A stretch of 64,000 bases of DNA, from positions 23,589-87,588 of the forward strand of contig NZ_FCOM02000033.1 of NCBI RefSeq assembly GCF_001544695.2, read 5' to 3'. This DNA comes from Caballeronia arvi (GTDB taxonomy: Bacteria > Pseudomonadota > Gammaproteobacteria > Burkholderiales > Burkholderiaceae). The notes under the pieces were generated by a model, which was not told the DNA's origin, made no database searches, and was given only the letters and a program-made list of their open reading frames with translations. A program made the translations under genes and the position numbers. Below, piece by piece: positions 15,493-24,904 of the stretch (positions within the stretch are counted from its first letter, which is position 1; every line of letters begins with the position of its first letter).

Positions 15493-17883
15493 ATGAGCGT
15501 TGCCGAATACTTCTCTTCGATGGAATACGGACCCGCACCGGAAGACGATCGCGCCGCGCGCGCATGGCTCGATCAGCATGACGGGCGCTTCGGTCACTTC
15601 ATCAACGGCGTATGGCGCGACAGCGACGCCGCCGCCCGCTTCGACTCGCGCGAACCCGCGACCGGCCGCGTGCTCGCTTCGATCGCACAAGGCGATAACG
15701 CCGATGTCGACGCCGCCGTGCAAGCCGCGCATGCCGCGCTCGAAGGCTGGCAGGCGATCGGCGGGGCGGGGCGCGCACGGCATCTGTATGCGCTCTCGCG
15801 CATGGTGCAGCGGCATGGCCGCCTCTTCGCCGTGCTCGAATCGCTGGACAACGGCAAGCCGATTCGCGAGTCGCGCGATATCGATATCCCGCTTGTAGCA
15901 AGGCACTTTCTGCATCATGCGGGCTGGGCGCAGTTGCAGGACAAGGAGTTCGCGGACTGGGCGCCGCTCGGCGTGATCGGCCAGATCGTGCCGTGGAATT
16001 TTCCGCTGCTGATGCTCGCGTGGAAGATCGCGCCCGCGCTCGCGCTCGGCAATACGGTCGTGCTCAAGCCCGCCGAATTCACGCCGCTGACCGCGCTTTT
16101 GTTCGCGGAGCTGGCGCATCGCGCGGGCTTGCCGAAGGGCGTGCTCAACGTCGTGACCGGCGATGGGCGCGCGGGCGCGGCGCTCGTCGAGCATGAGGGC
16201 GTCGCGAAGATCGCATTCACGGGCTCGACCGAAGTGGGCCGGCAGATTCGCGCGACCACGGCGGGCAAGGGCAAATCTCTGACGCTCGAACTCGGCGGCA
16301 AATCGCCCTTCATCGTCTTCGACGATGCCGATCTCGACAGCGCCGTGGAAGGCGTCGTCGATGCAATCTGGTTCAATCAGGGCCAAGTGTGCTGCGCGGG
16401 CTCGCGGCTGCTCGTGCAGGAAGGCATCGAGGCGCGCTTCGTCGAGAAGCTCAGGCGCCGCATGGATACGCTGCGCGTCGGAACATCGCTCGACAAAGGT
16501 ATCGATATGAGCGCGGTCGTCGACGACGTGCAGCTCGAACGCATCCGCGCGCTGGTCGATAAGGGCGAACGCGAAGGCTGCGAAATCTATCAGTCGCCGC
16601 GGACCGCGTTGCCCGATGGCGGTGCGTTCTTCCCGCCGACGCTCGTCACGAACGTCGCGCCCGCATCGACGCTCGCGCAGGAAGAGATTTTCGGCCCGGT
16701 GCTCGTGACGATGAGCTTCCGCACGCCGGAAGAAGCCGTCGCGCTCGCGAACAACACGCGCTACGGCCTCGCCGCGAGCGTGTGGAGCGAGAACATCAGC
16801 CGCGCGCTCGACGTCGCGCCGCGCCTGCAATGCGGCGTCGTGTGGATCAACGCGACCAATCTCTTCGATGCAGCTGTCGGCTTCGGCGGCTATCGCGAAT
16901 CGGGCTTCGGCCGCGAAGGCGGACGCGAGGGCATCTACGAATACCTGAAGCCGCGCGCATGGGTAAAGCTCCCGGTTCGCGGCGAGACGAAGCCGCTGCA
17001 GGCGCAGCCCGATTCGCTCGTCGATGCCGGCAAGGTCAGCGCGCTCGATCGCACGGCGAAGCTCTTTATCGGCGGCAAGCAGGCGCGGCCCGACAGCGGT
17101 TATTCGCGGCTCGTGCTTTCTCCCGCCGGCGAGATCGTCGGCGAAGTGGGCGAGGGCAATCGCAAGGACATACGCAATGCGGTGGCGGCCGCGCGGGGCA
17201 TGACGAAGTGGTCGTCGGCGAGCGCGCACAACCGCGCGCAAGTGCTGTACTACCTCGCCGAAAACCTGAGCGCCCGCGCCGACGAATTCGCGAAGCAGCT
17301 CGTGACGCGCGCGGGCGCGAGCGAGCGCGATGCGAAGCGCGAAGTGGACGCATCGATCGCACGCTTCTTCACGTATGCCGCATGGACCGACAAGTACGAC
17401 GGCGCCGTGCATGCGCCGCCGCTGCATGGCGTCGCGCTCGCGATGCACGAGCCGCTCGGCGTGATCGGCATCGTCTGTCCGGATGAAGCGCCGCTGCTCG
17501 GATTCGTGTCGCTCGTGGCGCCCGCGCTCGCGCTCGGCAATCGCGTGGTCGTGGTGCCGAGCGAGACGTGTCCGCTGATGGCGACGGATTTCTATCAGGT
17601 GGTCGAGACCTCGGATGTGCCGGGCGGCGCGCTGAACATCGTCACCGGCGATGCGCGTTCGCTCGCGCAGACGCTCGCGCAGCACGACGACGTCGATGCG
17701 CTCTGGTGCTTCCACGGCGCGTCGCTGTCGGCGATGGCCGAGCGGGAATCGGTCGGCAACCTGAAGCGCACGTTCGTCGATCAGGGCCGCGTGTTCGACT
17801 GGCACGATGCCGCGAGCGAAGGCTTGCCGTTTCTTCGCCAGGCGGTGCAGGTGAAGAATATCTGGGTGCCGTACGGAGACTGA
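15493..17883 (+). CDS. Double-domain aldehyde dehydrogenase, ALDH16-like
   Basis: 796 residues containing two ALDH modules. The first (about 30-490) is complete: PWNFPLLMLAWK at 167-178, FTGSTEVG at 242-249, the general-base Glu266 in LELGGK and the nucleophile Cys300 in GQVCCAGSR. The second (about 515-796) repeats the fold, with LFIGGKQARPDSG and GVIGIVCPDEAPLLGF, but where the nucleophile should be it reads DALWCFHGASLS followed by NLKRTFVDQG and has no GQxC loop. This is the layout of the ALDH16 family, where the C-terminal domain is catalytically dead. Beside deoC it is well placed to oxidise the acetaldehyde formed by the aldolase. That role is inferred. Confidence 0.85.
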   Translation: MSVAEYFSSMEYGPAPEDDRAARAWLDQHDGRFGHFINGVWRDSDAAARFDSREPATGRVLASIAQGDNADVDAAVQAAHAALEGWQAIGGAGRARHLYALSRMVQRHGRLFAVLESLDNGKPIRESRDIDIPLVARHFLHHAGWAQLQDKEFADWAPLGVIGQIVPWNFPLLMLAWKIAPALALGNTVVLKPAEFTPLTALLFAELAHRAGLPKGVLNVVTGDGRAGAALVEHEGVAKIAFTGSTEVGRQIRATTAGKGKSLTLELGGKSPFIVFDDADLDSAVEGVVDAIWFNQGQVCCAGSRLLVQEGIEARFVEKLRRRMDTLRVGTSLDKGIDMSAVVDDVQLERIRALVDKGEREGCEIYQSPRTALPDGGAFFPPTLVTNVAPASTLAQEEIFGPVLVTMSFRTPEEAVALANNTRYGLAASVWSENISRALDVAPRLQCGVVWINATNLFDAAVGFGGYRESGFGREGGREGIYEYLKPRAWVKLPVRGETKPLQAQPDSLVDAGKVSALDRTAKLFIGGKQARPDSGYSRLVLSPAGEIVGEVGEGNRKDIRNAVAAARGMTKWSSASAHNRAQVLYYLAENLSARADEFAKQLVTRAGASERDAKREVDASIARFFTYAAWTDKYDGAVHAPPLHGVALAMHEPLGVIGIVCPDEAPLLGFVSLVAPALALGNRVVVVPSETCPLMATDFYQVVETSDVPGGALNIVTGDARSLAQTLAQHDDVDALWCFHGASLSAMAERESVGNLKRTFVDQGRVFDWHDAASEGLPFLRQAVQVKNIWVPYGD

Positions 17884-17944
17884 TCAACGAATCGTTTGAG
17901 CGTAGATCTCGACAGGAGACACGCTCGTGCATGGAGGAGACGCT

Positions 17945-18418
17945 GTGCTGAAGAACATCGATCCGCTCTTGAACGCCGATATCCTGTACGCGCTCGCCGC
18001 GATGGGACACGGCGACGAAGTGGTGATCTGCGACGCTCATTTCCCCGCGGATTCCATCGCGCGGCAAACGGTGCTGGGCAAAGTGCTGCGCATCGACGGC
18101 GCCAGCGCGCCGCATGCGGTGCGCGCGGTGCTGTCGCTGCTGCCGCTCGATACGTTCGTCGACGACCCCGCCGGCCGCATGGAGATCGTCGGCGATGCAA
18201 GCACCTTGCCGGCGGTGCAGCGCGAAGCGCAACGCGAAGTGGACGACGCGCAAGGCCGCGCATTGCCGTTCGCGCCGGTCGAGCGCTTCGCATTCTATGA
18301 GCGCGCGAAGAAGGCTTACTGCGTGATCGCCACGGGCGAAGCGCGCGGCTACGGCTGCTTCATCTTCAAGAAGGGCGTGCTACTCGCATCGGATGCGCCG
18401 GAAGGAGGCGCGCGATGA
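17945..18418 (+). CDS. RbsD/FucU-family sugar mutarotase
   Basis: 157 residues from a GTG at 17945 placed 8 bases after GGAGGAG; the protein then opens LKNIDPLLNADILYALAAMGHGDEVVICDAHFP (given here in part), which is the FucU/RbsD start with the catalytic His in MGHGDE and DAHFP. The C-terminal YERAKKAYCVIATGE is also family-typical, with the conserved Tyr. These decameric proteins speed the change between anomers of a free sugar before phosphorylation. Stop overlaps the kinase ATG (ATGA). In this operon it probably acts on deoxyribose or a related sugar. Confidence 0.88.
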   Translation: MLKNIDPLLNADILYALAAMGHGDEVVICDAHFPADSIARQTVLGKVLRIDGASAPHAVRAVLSLLPLDTFVDDPAGRMEIVGDASTLPAVQREAQREVDDAQGRALPFAPVERFAFYERAKKAYCVIATGEARGYGCFIFKKGVLLASDAPEGGAR

Positions 18419-19347
18419 AAAGCGTCGTCATTCTTGGCATCTATGTGACGGATCTCGCGTTTCGCGCGGCGCGCATGCCGCTGCTCGGCGAAACGGTGCC
18501 GGGCTCCGCGTTCAAGATGGGACCGGGCGGCAAGGGCTCGAATCAGGCCGTGGCCGCCGCGCGCGCGGGCGCGGACGTGATCTTCTGCACGCGCATCGGC
18601 GCGGACGCGTTCGGCGAGATCGCGCAGGCGACGTGGGCCGCCGAAGGCATCACATCGCGCGCGACCGTGATGAACGAGGTCGCCACGGGCGCCGCGCATA
18701 TCTACGTCGATGAAAACACGGGCAGCAACGCGATCATCGTCGCGGCGGGGGCGGCGGGCGCGCTCGTGCCCGAAGACGTCGATGCCATCGAGAAGGACAT
18801 CGCGCGCGCGGGCGTCTTCGTCACGCAATTGGAGCAGCCGATTCCGGCCGCGCGGCGCGGACTCGAACTCGCGCGCAAGCATGGCGTGACGACGGTCTTC
18901 AATCCCGCGCCCGCGATGCCCCTCACCGACGAAATCTATCCGCTGTGCGACTACATCACGCCGAACGAAACGGAAGCGCAGGCGCTCACCGGCATCGAGA
19001 TCCGCTCGGTGGACGATGCGCGCCGCGCCGCGAACGTGCTGCTCGACAAAGGAGCGCGCGCGGTCATCGTCACGCTGGGCGAAGCGGGCGCGCTGCTGCA
19101 TACGGCGAATGAATCGACGCTCGTGCCGGCGTTCGACTGCGGCCGCGTCGTGGAAACGGCAGGCGCGGGCGATGGCTTCACCGGCGGCTTCGCGGCGGCG
19201 CTCGCACGCGGCGAAAGCCCGCTCGATGCGGTGCGCTTCGGCTGCGCGCTCGCGAGCCTGTCGGTGACGCGTCCGGGCACTGCGCCGTCGATGCCGCGTC
19301 TTCACGAGATCAACGCGGTGCTCGAACAAAGGAGCGTTACGCAATGA
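18415..19347 (+). CDS. PfkB-family sugar kinase (ribokinase/deoxyribokinase-like)
   Basis: 310 residues. The N-terminal signature GGKGSNQAVAAARAG (about 39-53) and the C-terminal signature ETAGAGDGFTGGFAAAL (about 245-261), with catalytic Asp in GAGDGF, are those of ribokinase. NPAPAMP and NETEAQALTG are further ribokinase marks. Since the same operon starts with deoC, the likely job is phosphorylation of 2-deoxyribose to the DeoC substrate. A ribokinase role is the alternative. The gene overlaps the mutarotase before it and the permease after it by four bases. Confidence 0.88.
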   Translation: MKSVVILGIYVTDLAFRAARMPLLGETVPGSAFKMGPGGKGSNQAVAAARAGADVIFCTRIGADAFGEIAQATWAAEGITSRATVMNEVATGAAHIYVDENTGSNAIIVAAGAAGALVPEDVDAIEKDIARAGVFVTQLEQPIPAARRGLELARKHGVTTVFNPAPAMPLTDEIYPLCDYITPNETEAQALTGIEIRSVDDARRAANVLLDKGARAVIVTLGEAGALLHTANESTLVPAFDCGRVVETAGAGDGFTGGFAAALARGESPLDAVRFGCALASLSVTRPGTAPSMPRLHEINAVLEQRSVTQ

Positions 19348-20387
19348 ACGCGTCGAAGTGGCTCGCCGACCGCCAGTTCAACTTTCTGATCGGCGTGAAC
19401 GTGCTCGTCGTGATCGTCGCGACGTGGATGTCGCGCGGCCAGTTCCTCGACATCGACAACCTTCAGTCGATGGGCGGCCAGTTGCCCGAGCTCGGCCTGC
19501 TCGCGCTCGGCATCATGCTGTCGATGGTGTCGGGCAATGGCGGGATCGATCTGTCGGGCGTCGGGCTCGCGAACCTGTCCGGCATGGTCGCGGCGATGCT
19601 GCTGCCGCACATGGTCTCCGCCGATGATTCCCCCGCGCTCTACACGGGCGTGTTCGTGTGCATCGTGGTGGCGATGGGCGCGATCGGCGGCTTGCTCAAC
19701 GGCGTCGTGATCGCGAAGCTGAGGCTCACGCCGATTCTCTGCACGCTCGGCACGCAACTGCTCTTCACCGGCATCGCGGTCGTGCTGAGCAACGGCGCGT
19801 CGGTGCGCGTCGAGTATGTGGACCCGCTCTCGAACATCGGCAACGGCACCTTCCTGCAAGTGCCCATCTCTTTCTGGATCTTCGTCGCCGCCGTGCTGCT
19901 GCTCGGCTGGGTACTGAAGCGCACGCCGTTCGGCCTGCGTCTCTATCTGATGGGCACGAACCCGAAGGCCGCATTCTATGCGGGCATCCCGCGCGCGCGC
20001 ATGCTGATTCTCACCTATGGCATGTGCGGCGTGCTCGCGTCGCTCGCAGGTCTCATCAGCGCGACGCATACGTCGAGCGCGAAGTGGGACTACGGCAATT
20101 CGTATCTGCTGATCGCGATCCTGATCGCGGTGATGGGCGGCGTGAATCCCGCGGGCGGTTATGGACGCATCGTCTGCGTGTTTCTCGCCGCAACGGTGTT
20201 GCAGTTCCTGTCGAGCCTGTTCAATCTGCTCGGCGTGTCGCAGTTTTTCGGCGATTGCGCGTGGGGCTTTCTGCTGCTCGCATCGCTCGCCTTCGCGGGC
20301 GGCGAACGCGTGCGCGCGATCTTCGGCATTGGCGGGGCGACACCCAAAAGCAGTGTGCCGCCGCCGCCCGCATCGACCGGACGTTGA
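19344..20387 (+). CDS. ABC sugar transporter permease (RbsC-like), first copy
   Basis: 347 residues, about ten hydrophobic segments, with LALGIMLSMVSGNGGIDLSG (about 52-71) and the C-terminal GGVNPAGGYGRIVCVFLAA that mark the RbsC/BPD_transp_2 family. It forms half of an inner-membrane heterodimer with the permease at 23027-24088. The ATG overlaps the kinase stop (ATGA), so translation is coupled. Confidence 0.9.
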   Translation: MNASKWLADRQFNFLIGVNVLVVIVATWMSRGQFLDIDNLQSMGGQLPELGLLALGIMLSMVSGNGGIDLSGVGLANLSGMVAAMLLPHMVSADDSPALYTGVFVCIVVAMGAIGGLLNGVVIAKLRLTPILCTLGTQLLFTGIAVVLSNGASVRVEYVDPLSNIGNGTFLQVPISFWIFVAAVLLLGWVLKRTPFGLRLYLMGTNPKAAFYAGIPRARMLILTYGMCGVLASLAGLISATHTSSAKWDYGNSYLLIAILIAVMGGVNPAGGYGRIVCVFLAATVLQFLSSLFNLLGVSQFFGDCAWGFLLLASLAFAGGERVRAIFGIGGATPKSSVPPPPASTGR

Positions 20388-20441
20388 TATTCGCGTGTGA
20401 TTGTTCAAAGAGACCAGACGAAACATAAAGGAGACAACGCA

Positions 20442-21446
20442 ATGAAGCTCAGCAAACTCGGCACCGCGCTCACGGCGGTCGCACTCGCAGCGGGCGCGAT
20501 CGCGGCCGCGCAGGCCGCCACCAACGAAACCATCGTGACGGTCGTGAAGGTGACTGGCATCAACTGGTTCAATCGCATGGACGAGGGCGTGAAGGAGTTC
20601 GGCAAGGAGAACCCGAACGTCAATGCGTATCAGACCGGACCGGGCCGCGCCGACGCCGCGCAGCAACTGAAGATCATCGAAGACCTGATCGCCAAGAAAG
20701 TCACGGCGATCGCCGTCGTGCCCTACGATCCGCCGACGCTCGAACCCGCGCTCAAGAAGGCGATGGATCGCGGCATCAAGGTCGTCACGCATGAAGCGGA
20801 CAACGCGAAGAACACGATGGTCGACATCGAAGCCTTCGACAACACCGCGTACGGCGCGGGCCTGAACGAGCGGCTCGCGAAGTGCATGAACGATCAGGGC
20901 AAGTGGGCGGTGCTCGTCGGCTCGCTCGGCTCGCGCTCGCAGGTTCAATGGGCCGATGGCGGCATCGGCAACGCGAAGGCGAAGTACCCGAAGATGGACC
21001 TCGTCGAGCCGAAGCTCGAAACCAATAACGATGGCGAGCGCGCGTATCAGGTCGCCAAGGAAGTGCTGCGCAAGCATCCGGATCTGACGGGCTTCCAGGG
21101 CTCGTCGTCGCTCGATGTGATCGGCATCGGCCGCGCCGTGGAAGAGGCGGGCAAGGTCGGCAAGATCTGCGTCTACGGCACGGGCCTGCCGACGGAAGCC
21201 GGCAAGTTCCTCGAAAGCGGTGCGATCAACGGCATCGCGTTCTGGGATCCGAAGCTCGCGGGTCTCGCGATGAACAAGGTCGCGCAGATGCTCGTCGACG
21301 GCAAGGAAGTGCAGAACGGCGCGGACCTCGGCATCACCGGCTATAACAAGGTGACGGTTACGAAGGGTCCGGGCAAGGGCGTGATCGTGCGCGGCACCGG
21401 CTGGGTCGATGTCGACAAGACGAACTACAAGCAATACAACTTCTGA
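20442..21446 (+). CDS. Periplasmic sugar-binding protein of the ABC importer
   Basis: 334 residues from ATG 20442 with AAAGGAGA upstream. A signal peptide ends near AAAQA|ATNET. The mature part is a Peripla_BP_4 fold: TVVKVTGINWFNRMDEGVKEF (in part), GRADAAQQLKIIEDLIAKKVTAIAVVPYDP (in part), IKVVTHEAD and NGIAFWDPKLAGLAMNK. The pattern resembles the RhaS/LsrB group rather than classic RbsB, so a deoxy sugar ligand is plausible. It lies between the two permeases of the operon and has its own strong ribosome site, fitting higher expression. Confidence 0.9.
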   Translation: MKLSKLGTALTAVALAAGAIAAAQAATNETIVTVVKVTGINWFNRMDEGVKEFGKENPNVNAYQTGPGRADAAQQLKIIEDLIAKKVTAIAVVPYDPPTLEPALKKAMDRGIKVVTHEADNAKNTMVDIEAFDNTAYGAGLNERLAKCMNDQGKWAVLVGSLGSRSQVQWADGGIGNAKAKYPKMDLVEPKLETNNDGERAYQVAKEVLRKHPDLTGFQGSSSLDVIGIGRAVEEAGKVGKICVYGTGLPTEAGKFLESGAINGIAFWDPKLAGLAMNKVAQMLVDGKEVQNGADLGITGYNKVTVTKGPGKGVIVRGTGWVDVDKTNYKQYNF

Positions 21447-21500
21447 TGTGACGTGCGCGGCGCGCTTCTTCCCAAAGTGCGCCGCGTGCCCTGGAAAGAT

Positions 21501-23030
21501 ATGACCACAACGACACCGCTTCTCGAAGTCGTCAATATCCACAAGCGCTTCACCGGCGTCTATGCGCTGCGTGGCGTGAGTCTCGCGTTCGAGCGCGGAC
21601 AGATCTATCACCTGCTCGGCGAGAACGGCTGCGGCAAGAGCACGCTCATCAAGATCATTTCAGGCGCGCAACCGCCCGACGAGGGCGAGCTCGTGATCGA
21701 AGGCGCGCGTCACAAGAAGCTCTCGCCGCTCGAATCGCTTTCGGCGGGCATCGAGACGGTTTATCAGGACTTGTCGCTGCTGCCGAACATGAGCGTCGCG
21801 GAGAACGTGGCGCTCACAGCCGAGCTTGCCGAGCATGCGGGCAAGCTCGCGCGCACCTTCGACCGACGTGCGCTCGCGGCGACCGCGGCCCGCGCGCTCG
21901 AAGCCGTGGGTCTGCCGGGCGATGCGGATTTCCAGAAGACGCTCATCGAGCAACTGCCGCTCGCGACGCGTCAGCTGGTGGCGATCGCGCGCGCGATTGC
22001 GAGCGAAGCGAAGTTCGTCATCATGGACGAACCGACGACGTCGCTCACGCAGAAGGAAGTCGATAACCTCATCGCCGTGCTCGCACGCTTGCGGGCGGAC
22101 GGCGTCGCGGTGCTGTTCGTGAGTCACAAGCTCGACGAGTGCTACGCGATCGGCGGCGAAGTGATCGTCCTGCGCGACGGCCAGAAGATGGCGCAAGGTC
22201 CGATCGAAAACTACACGAAGGCGCAAATCAGCGAACTGATGACGGGCAAGCATCTCTCGACCGAACGCTATCGCGCGCAAGGCGAAGAAGGCGCGTCGCA
22301 GGTCGTGCTCGACGTTCATGGCCTCGGCCGCAAAGGGCAATTCACCGACGTATCGTTCAGGCTGCACAAAGGCGAGATTCTCGGCGTAACCGGTCTGCTC
22401 GATTCGGGCCGCAACGAGCTCGCGCGCGCATTGGCAGGCGTCGCGCCTGCCGACACGGGCGCCGTGACGCTCGACGGCATGCGCGTGCGGCTGCAATCGC
22501 CGGGCGACGCGAAGGCGCAGCGCATCGGCTATGTGCCGGAAGACCGCCTGAACGAAGGCCTGTTTCTCGACAAGCCGATCCGCGACAACGTCGTTACTGC
22601 GATGATCGCGGGCCTGCGCGACCGCTTCGGCCAGATCGACCGCAAACGCGCGCAAGCACTCGCGGAACGCACCGTGAAGGACTTGCAGATCGCGACACCC
22701 GATGTCGACAAGCCGGTGCAATCGCTTTCGGGCGGCAACCAGCAGCGCGTGCTGATCGGCCGCTGGCTCGCGATCGAGCCGCGCGTGCTGATCCTGCATG
22801 GCCCGACGGTCGGCGTCGACGTGGGGTCGAAGGACATCATTTACCGCATCATGCAGCGGCTGTCGAAGGAGGGCATCGGCATCATCCTGATCAGCGATGA
22901 CCTGCCCGAGTTGCTGCAGAACTGCGACCGCATTTTGATGATGAAGAAAGGCCGCGTCGCGAATGAATATCGCGCGGACACGCTGAACGAGGCCGACCTT
23001 TATCACGCGCTACTTTCAGAGGCAGCATGA
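21501..23030 (+). CDS. Two-domain sugar ABC transporter ATPase (RbsA-like)
   Basis: 509 residues from ATG 21501 (MTTTTPLLEVV). Two nucleotide-binding domains are fused. The first has Walker A GENGCGKST, Walker B FVIMDEPTTSLT and a weak signature (QLPLATRQLVAIARAI). The second has a degenerate Walker A (GLLDSGRNEL) but an intact LSGGNQQRVLIGRWL signature. This mixed pattern is normal for RbsA/MglA type proteins. It powers import with the permeases at 19344-20387 and 23027-24088. Confidence 0.92.
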   Translation: MTTTTPLLEVVNIHKRFTGVYALRGVSLAFERGQIYHLLGENGCGKSTLIKIISGAQPPDEGELVIEGARHKKLSPLESLSAGIETVYQDLSLLPNMSVAENVALTAELAEHAGKLARTFDRRALAATAARALEAVGLPGDADFQKTLIEQLPLATRQLVAIARAIASEAKFVIMDEPTTSLTQKEVDNLIAVLARLRADGVAVLFVSHKLDECYAIGGEVIVLRDGQKMAQGPIENYTKAQISELMTGKHLSTERYRAQGEEGASQVVLDVHGLGRKGQFTDVSFRLHKGEILGVTGLLDSGRNELARALAGVAPADTGAVTLDGMRVRLQSPGDAKAQRIGYVPEDRLNEGLFLDKPIRDNVVTAMIAGLRDRFGQIDRKRAQALAERTVKDLQIATPDVDKPVQSLSGGNQQRVLIGRWLAIEPRVLILHGPTVGVDVGSKDIIYRIMQRLSKEGIGIILISDDLPELLQNCDRILMMKKGRVANEYRADTLNEADLYHALLSEAA

Positions 23031-24088
23031 GCATGAGCGAATCCATCCGCCGCACGGGAAGCGAGACGATGCCGCAGCGCGTGGCCGACGTCGCGCCGCG
23101 TGTGCGCAAGGGCAATCTGTACGCGCGGCTGATGCGCAATCCCGAGTGGTTCACGGCCGGGTTGATCGTGGTGACGTGCCTGGTCGTGGGCAGCCTCAAC
23201 CCGCGCTTCTTCCAGTTCGCCACGCTGTTCGACCTGCTGCATTCCGCGACGACGGTGTCGCTTTTCGCGCTCGGCACGCTCGTCGTGCTGGCCTCGGGCG
23301 GCATCGACGTATCGTTCACGGCCATCGCCGCATTGACGATGTACTCGATCACCAAGGCCGTATTCGCATGGTGGCCTGAGTGCCCGTTCGCGCTGATCCT
23401 GCTTGCGGGCGCGATCGGCGGCGTGATGCTCGGTGTGATCAACGGCATGCTCGTGCACCGGCTGAAGGCGCCGTCGCTGATCGTCACGATCGGCACGCAG
23501 TATTTGTTTCGCGGCTTGCTGCTGACCTTCGTCGGCACGCAGTTCTTCATGAACATTCCGCACAGCATGGATACGTTCGGACGCTTGCCGCTGTTTTTCT
23601 ATCACACGTCCGATGGTTTGCGTGCCGTGTTGCCGGTGTCCGTGCTCGCGCTCGTGATCGCGGCGGTGGTCACGTGGTGGCTCCTGAATCGCACGATGAT
23701 GGGCCGCGGCGTGTATGCGATGGGCGGCTCGCTCGCGATCGCAGAACGTCTCGGCTACAACCTGCGCGCGATTCATCTGTTCGTGTTCGGTTATACCGGC
23801 CTGCTCGCCGGCGTCGCGGGCATTCTGCACGTGTCGACGAACCGGCTCGCGAATCCGTTCGATCTCGTCGGCACGGAACTCGACGTGATCGCTGCGGTGA
23901 TTCTCGGCGGCGCGCGCATTACCGGCGGCACCGGAACGGTGGCCGGGACACTGCTGGGCGTCGTTCTGGTGACCCTCATCAACAGCGTGCTGATTCTCAT
24001 CGGTGTGCCGAGCACCTGGCAGAAGGTGATCATCGGTGCGTTCATTCTCGTCGCAGGGACGCTGTTCGCGTTGGGACGGCGTCAGTAA
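23027..24088 (+). CDS. ABC sugar transporter permease (RbsC-like), second copy
   Basis: 353 residues with the BPD_transp_2 pattern: LFALGTLVVLASGGIDVSFTAIAAL (in part; about 82-106), VITIGTQYLFRG-like helix 5 and the C-terminal GGARITGGTGTVAGTLLGVV. The N-terminal 30 residues are a basic cytoplasmic tail. The start overlaps the ATPase stop (ATGA). It is the last gene before a strong hairpin terminator. Confidence 0.9.
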   Translation: MSMSESIRRTGSETMPQRVADVAPRVRKGNLYARLMRNPEWFTAGLIVVTCLVVGSLNPRFFQFATLFDLLHSATTVSLFALGTLVVLASGGIDVSFTAIAALTMYSITKAVFAWWPECPFALILLAGAIGGVMLGVINGMLVHRLKAPSLIVTIGTQYLFRGLLLTFVGTQFFMNIPHSMDTFGRLPLFFYHTSDGLRAVLPVSVLALVIAAVVTWWLLNRTMMGRGVYAMGGSLAIAERLGYNLRAIHLFVFGYTGLLAGVAGILHVSTNRLANPFDLVGTELDVIAAVILGGARITGGTGTVAGTLLGVVLVTLINSVLILIGVPSTWQKVIIGAFILVAGTLFALGRRQ

Positions 24089-24107
24089 CGGCTTTCGAAA
24101 GCGCGAT

Positions 24108-24142
24108 AAGAAAGGCTCGTTCGATTTCCGAACGAGCCTTTC
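24108..24142. terminator. Bidirectional hairpin terminator between the ABC operon and deoR
   Basis: AGAAAGGCTCGTTCG and CGAACGAGCCTTTCT form a perfect 15-base stem around ATTTC. A-rich and T-rich arm ends (AGAAAG, CTTTCT) allow function for both converging transcripts. Confidence 0.85.
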
Positions 24143-24161
24143 TGTTCTTGTTCGAAATGAT

Positions 24162-24884
24162 TCAAGCGCGTTTGCGTACCGTTTGCCCTTCTTCCGTGAT
24201 CACCGAATCGAATTCGGAAAGCTGCGAGAAACGCACGGCCTTCACCTTGCCGAACTTGCTCGCATCGACGACGAGGTGCCTTTCCACCGCGCTTGCCATC
24301 GCGGCCTGCTTGATCGGGACTTCATGAAAGTTCCAGCAGGTGACGCCGCGCATTTCATCGACGCCGCCCGCCGACATGAACGCCTTGTTGATACCCATGC
24401 GCCGCAAGATTTCGACGCTGTCGTCGCTCGCGAACGATTCGGACGAAGGCACGTACACGCCGCCGAGCAAAATCATCCGCACATTGGGCTTGTGCCGCAG
24501 AATCTCCGCGACATTGAGCGAGTAACACACGACAGTCAGATGCATCTCCGCCGGAATTTGCCGGGCGAGCGTGGTCAATGTCGTGCCGCAGTCGATGAAG
24601 ACGGTTTCGTTATCGACGAGCAAGCGCGCCGCATGAGTCGACGCGATCGCCTTCGCCTGCGCGAAATGATCCTTCTCTTCCTCGATCGTATAGCCCGCGT
24701 TGGGCACGTCGGCGGCGCTGACGATATAGCCGCCGAGATAGGTGAACTGGCCGGGATGCGCGGCGATATCGCGGCGCACCGTCATTTCCGACACGCCCAG
24801 CAATGCAGCCGCATCCCGCAGCCGCATCACATTCTGTTTTTCAAGCGCGCCGGAAAGGGCACGCAGGCGTTCGTTCTTGGCCAT
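24162..24884 (-). CDS. deoR: DeoR transcriptional repressor
   Basis: 240 residues from ATG 24884. The helix-turn-helix reads RLRDAAALLGVSEMTVRRDI (about 22-41), nearly the same as E. coli DeoR, followed by LGGYIVS. The C-terminal DeoRC domain carries FIDCGTTLTTLA, VVCYSLN, GVTCWNFHEVPIKQAAM and VVDASKFGKVKAVRF, each matching DeoR rather than GlpR or FruR type relatives. It should sense deoxyribose-5-phosphate and repress the deo operon. It converges on that operon with a shared terminator, and a DeoR-like operator lies in front of deoC. Confidence 0.88.
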   Translation of the reverse strand: MAKNERLRALSGALEKQNVMRLRDAAALLGVSEMTVRRDIAAHPGQFTYLGGYIVSAADVPNAGYTIEEEKDHFAQAKAIASTHAARLLVDNETVFIDCGTTLTTLARQIPAEMHLTVVCYSLNVAEILRHKPNVRMILLGGVYVPSSESFASDDSVEILRRMGINKAFMSAGGVDEMRGVTCWNFHEVPIKQAAMASAVERHLVVDASKFGKVKAVRFSQLSEFDSVITEEGQTVRKRA

Positions 24885-24904
24885 CGGAAGAGCGCGTTGA
24901 GTGA

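Noticed and set aside
15469..17805. 778-codon minus-strand open frame opposite the ALDH16-like gene
   Set aside because: Antisense shadow of a protein with intact catalytic motifs.
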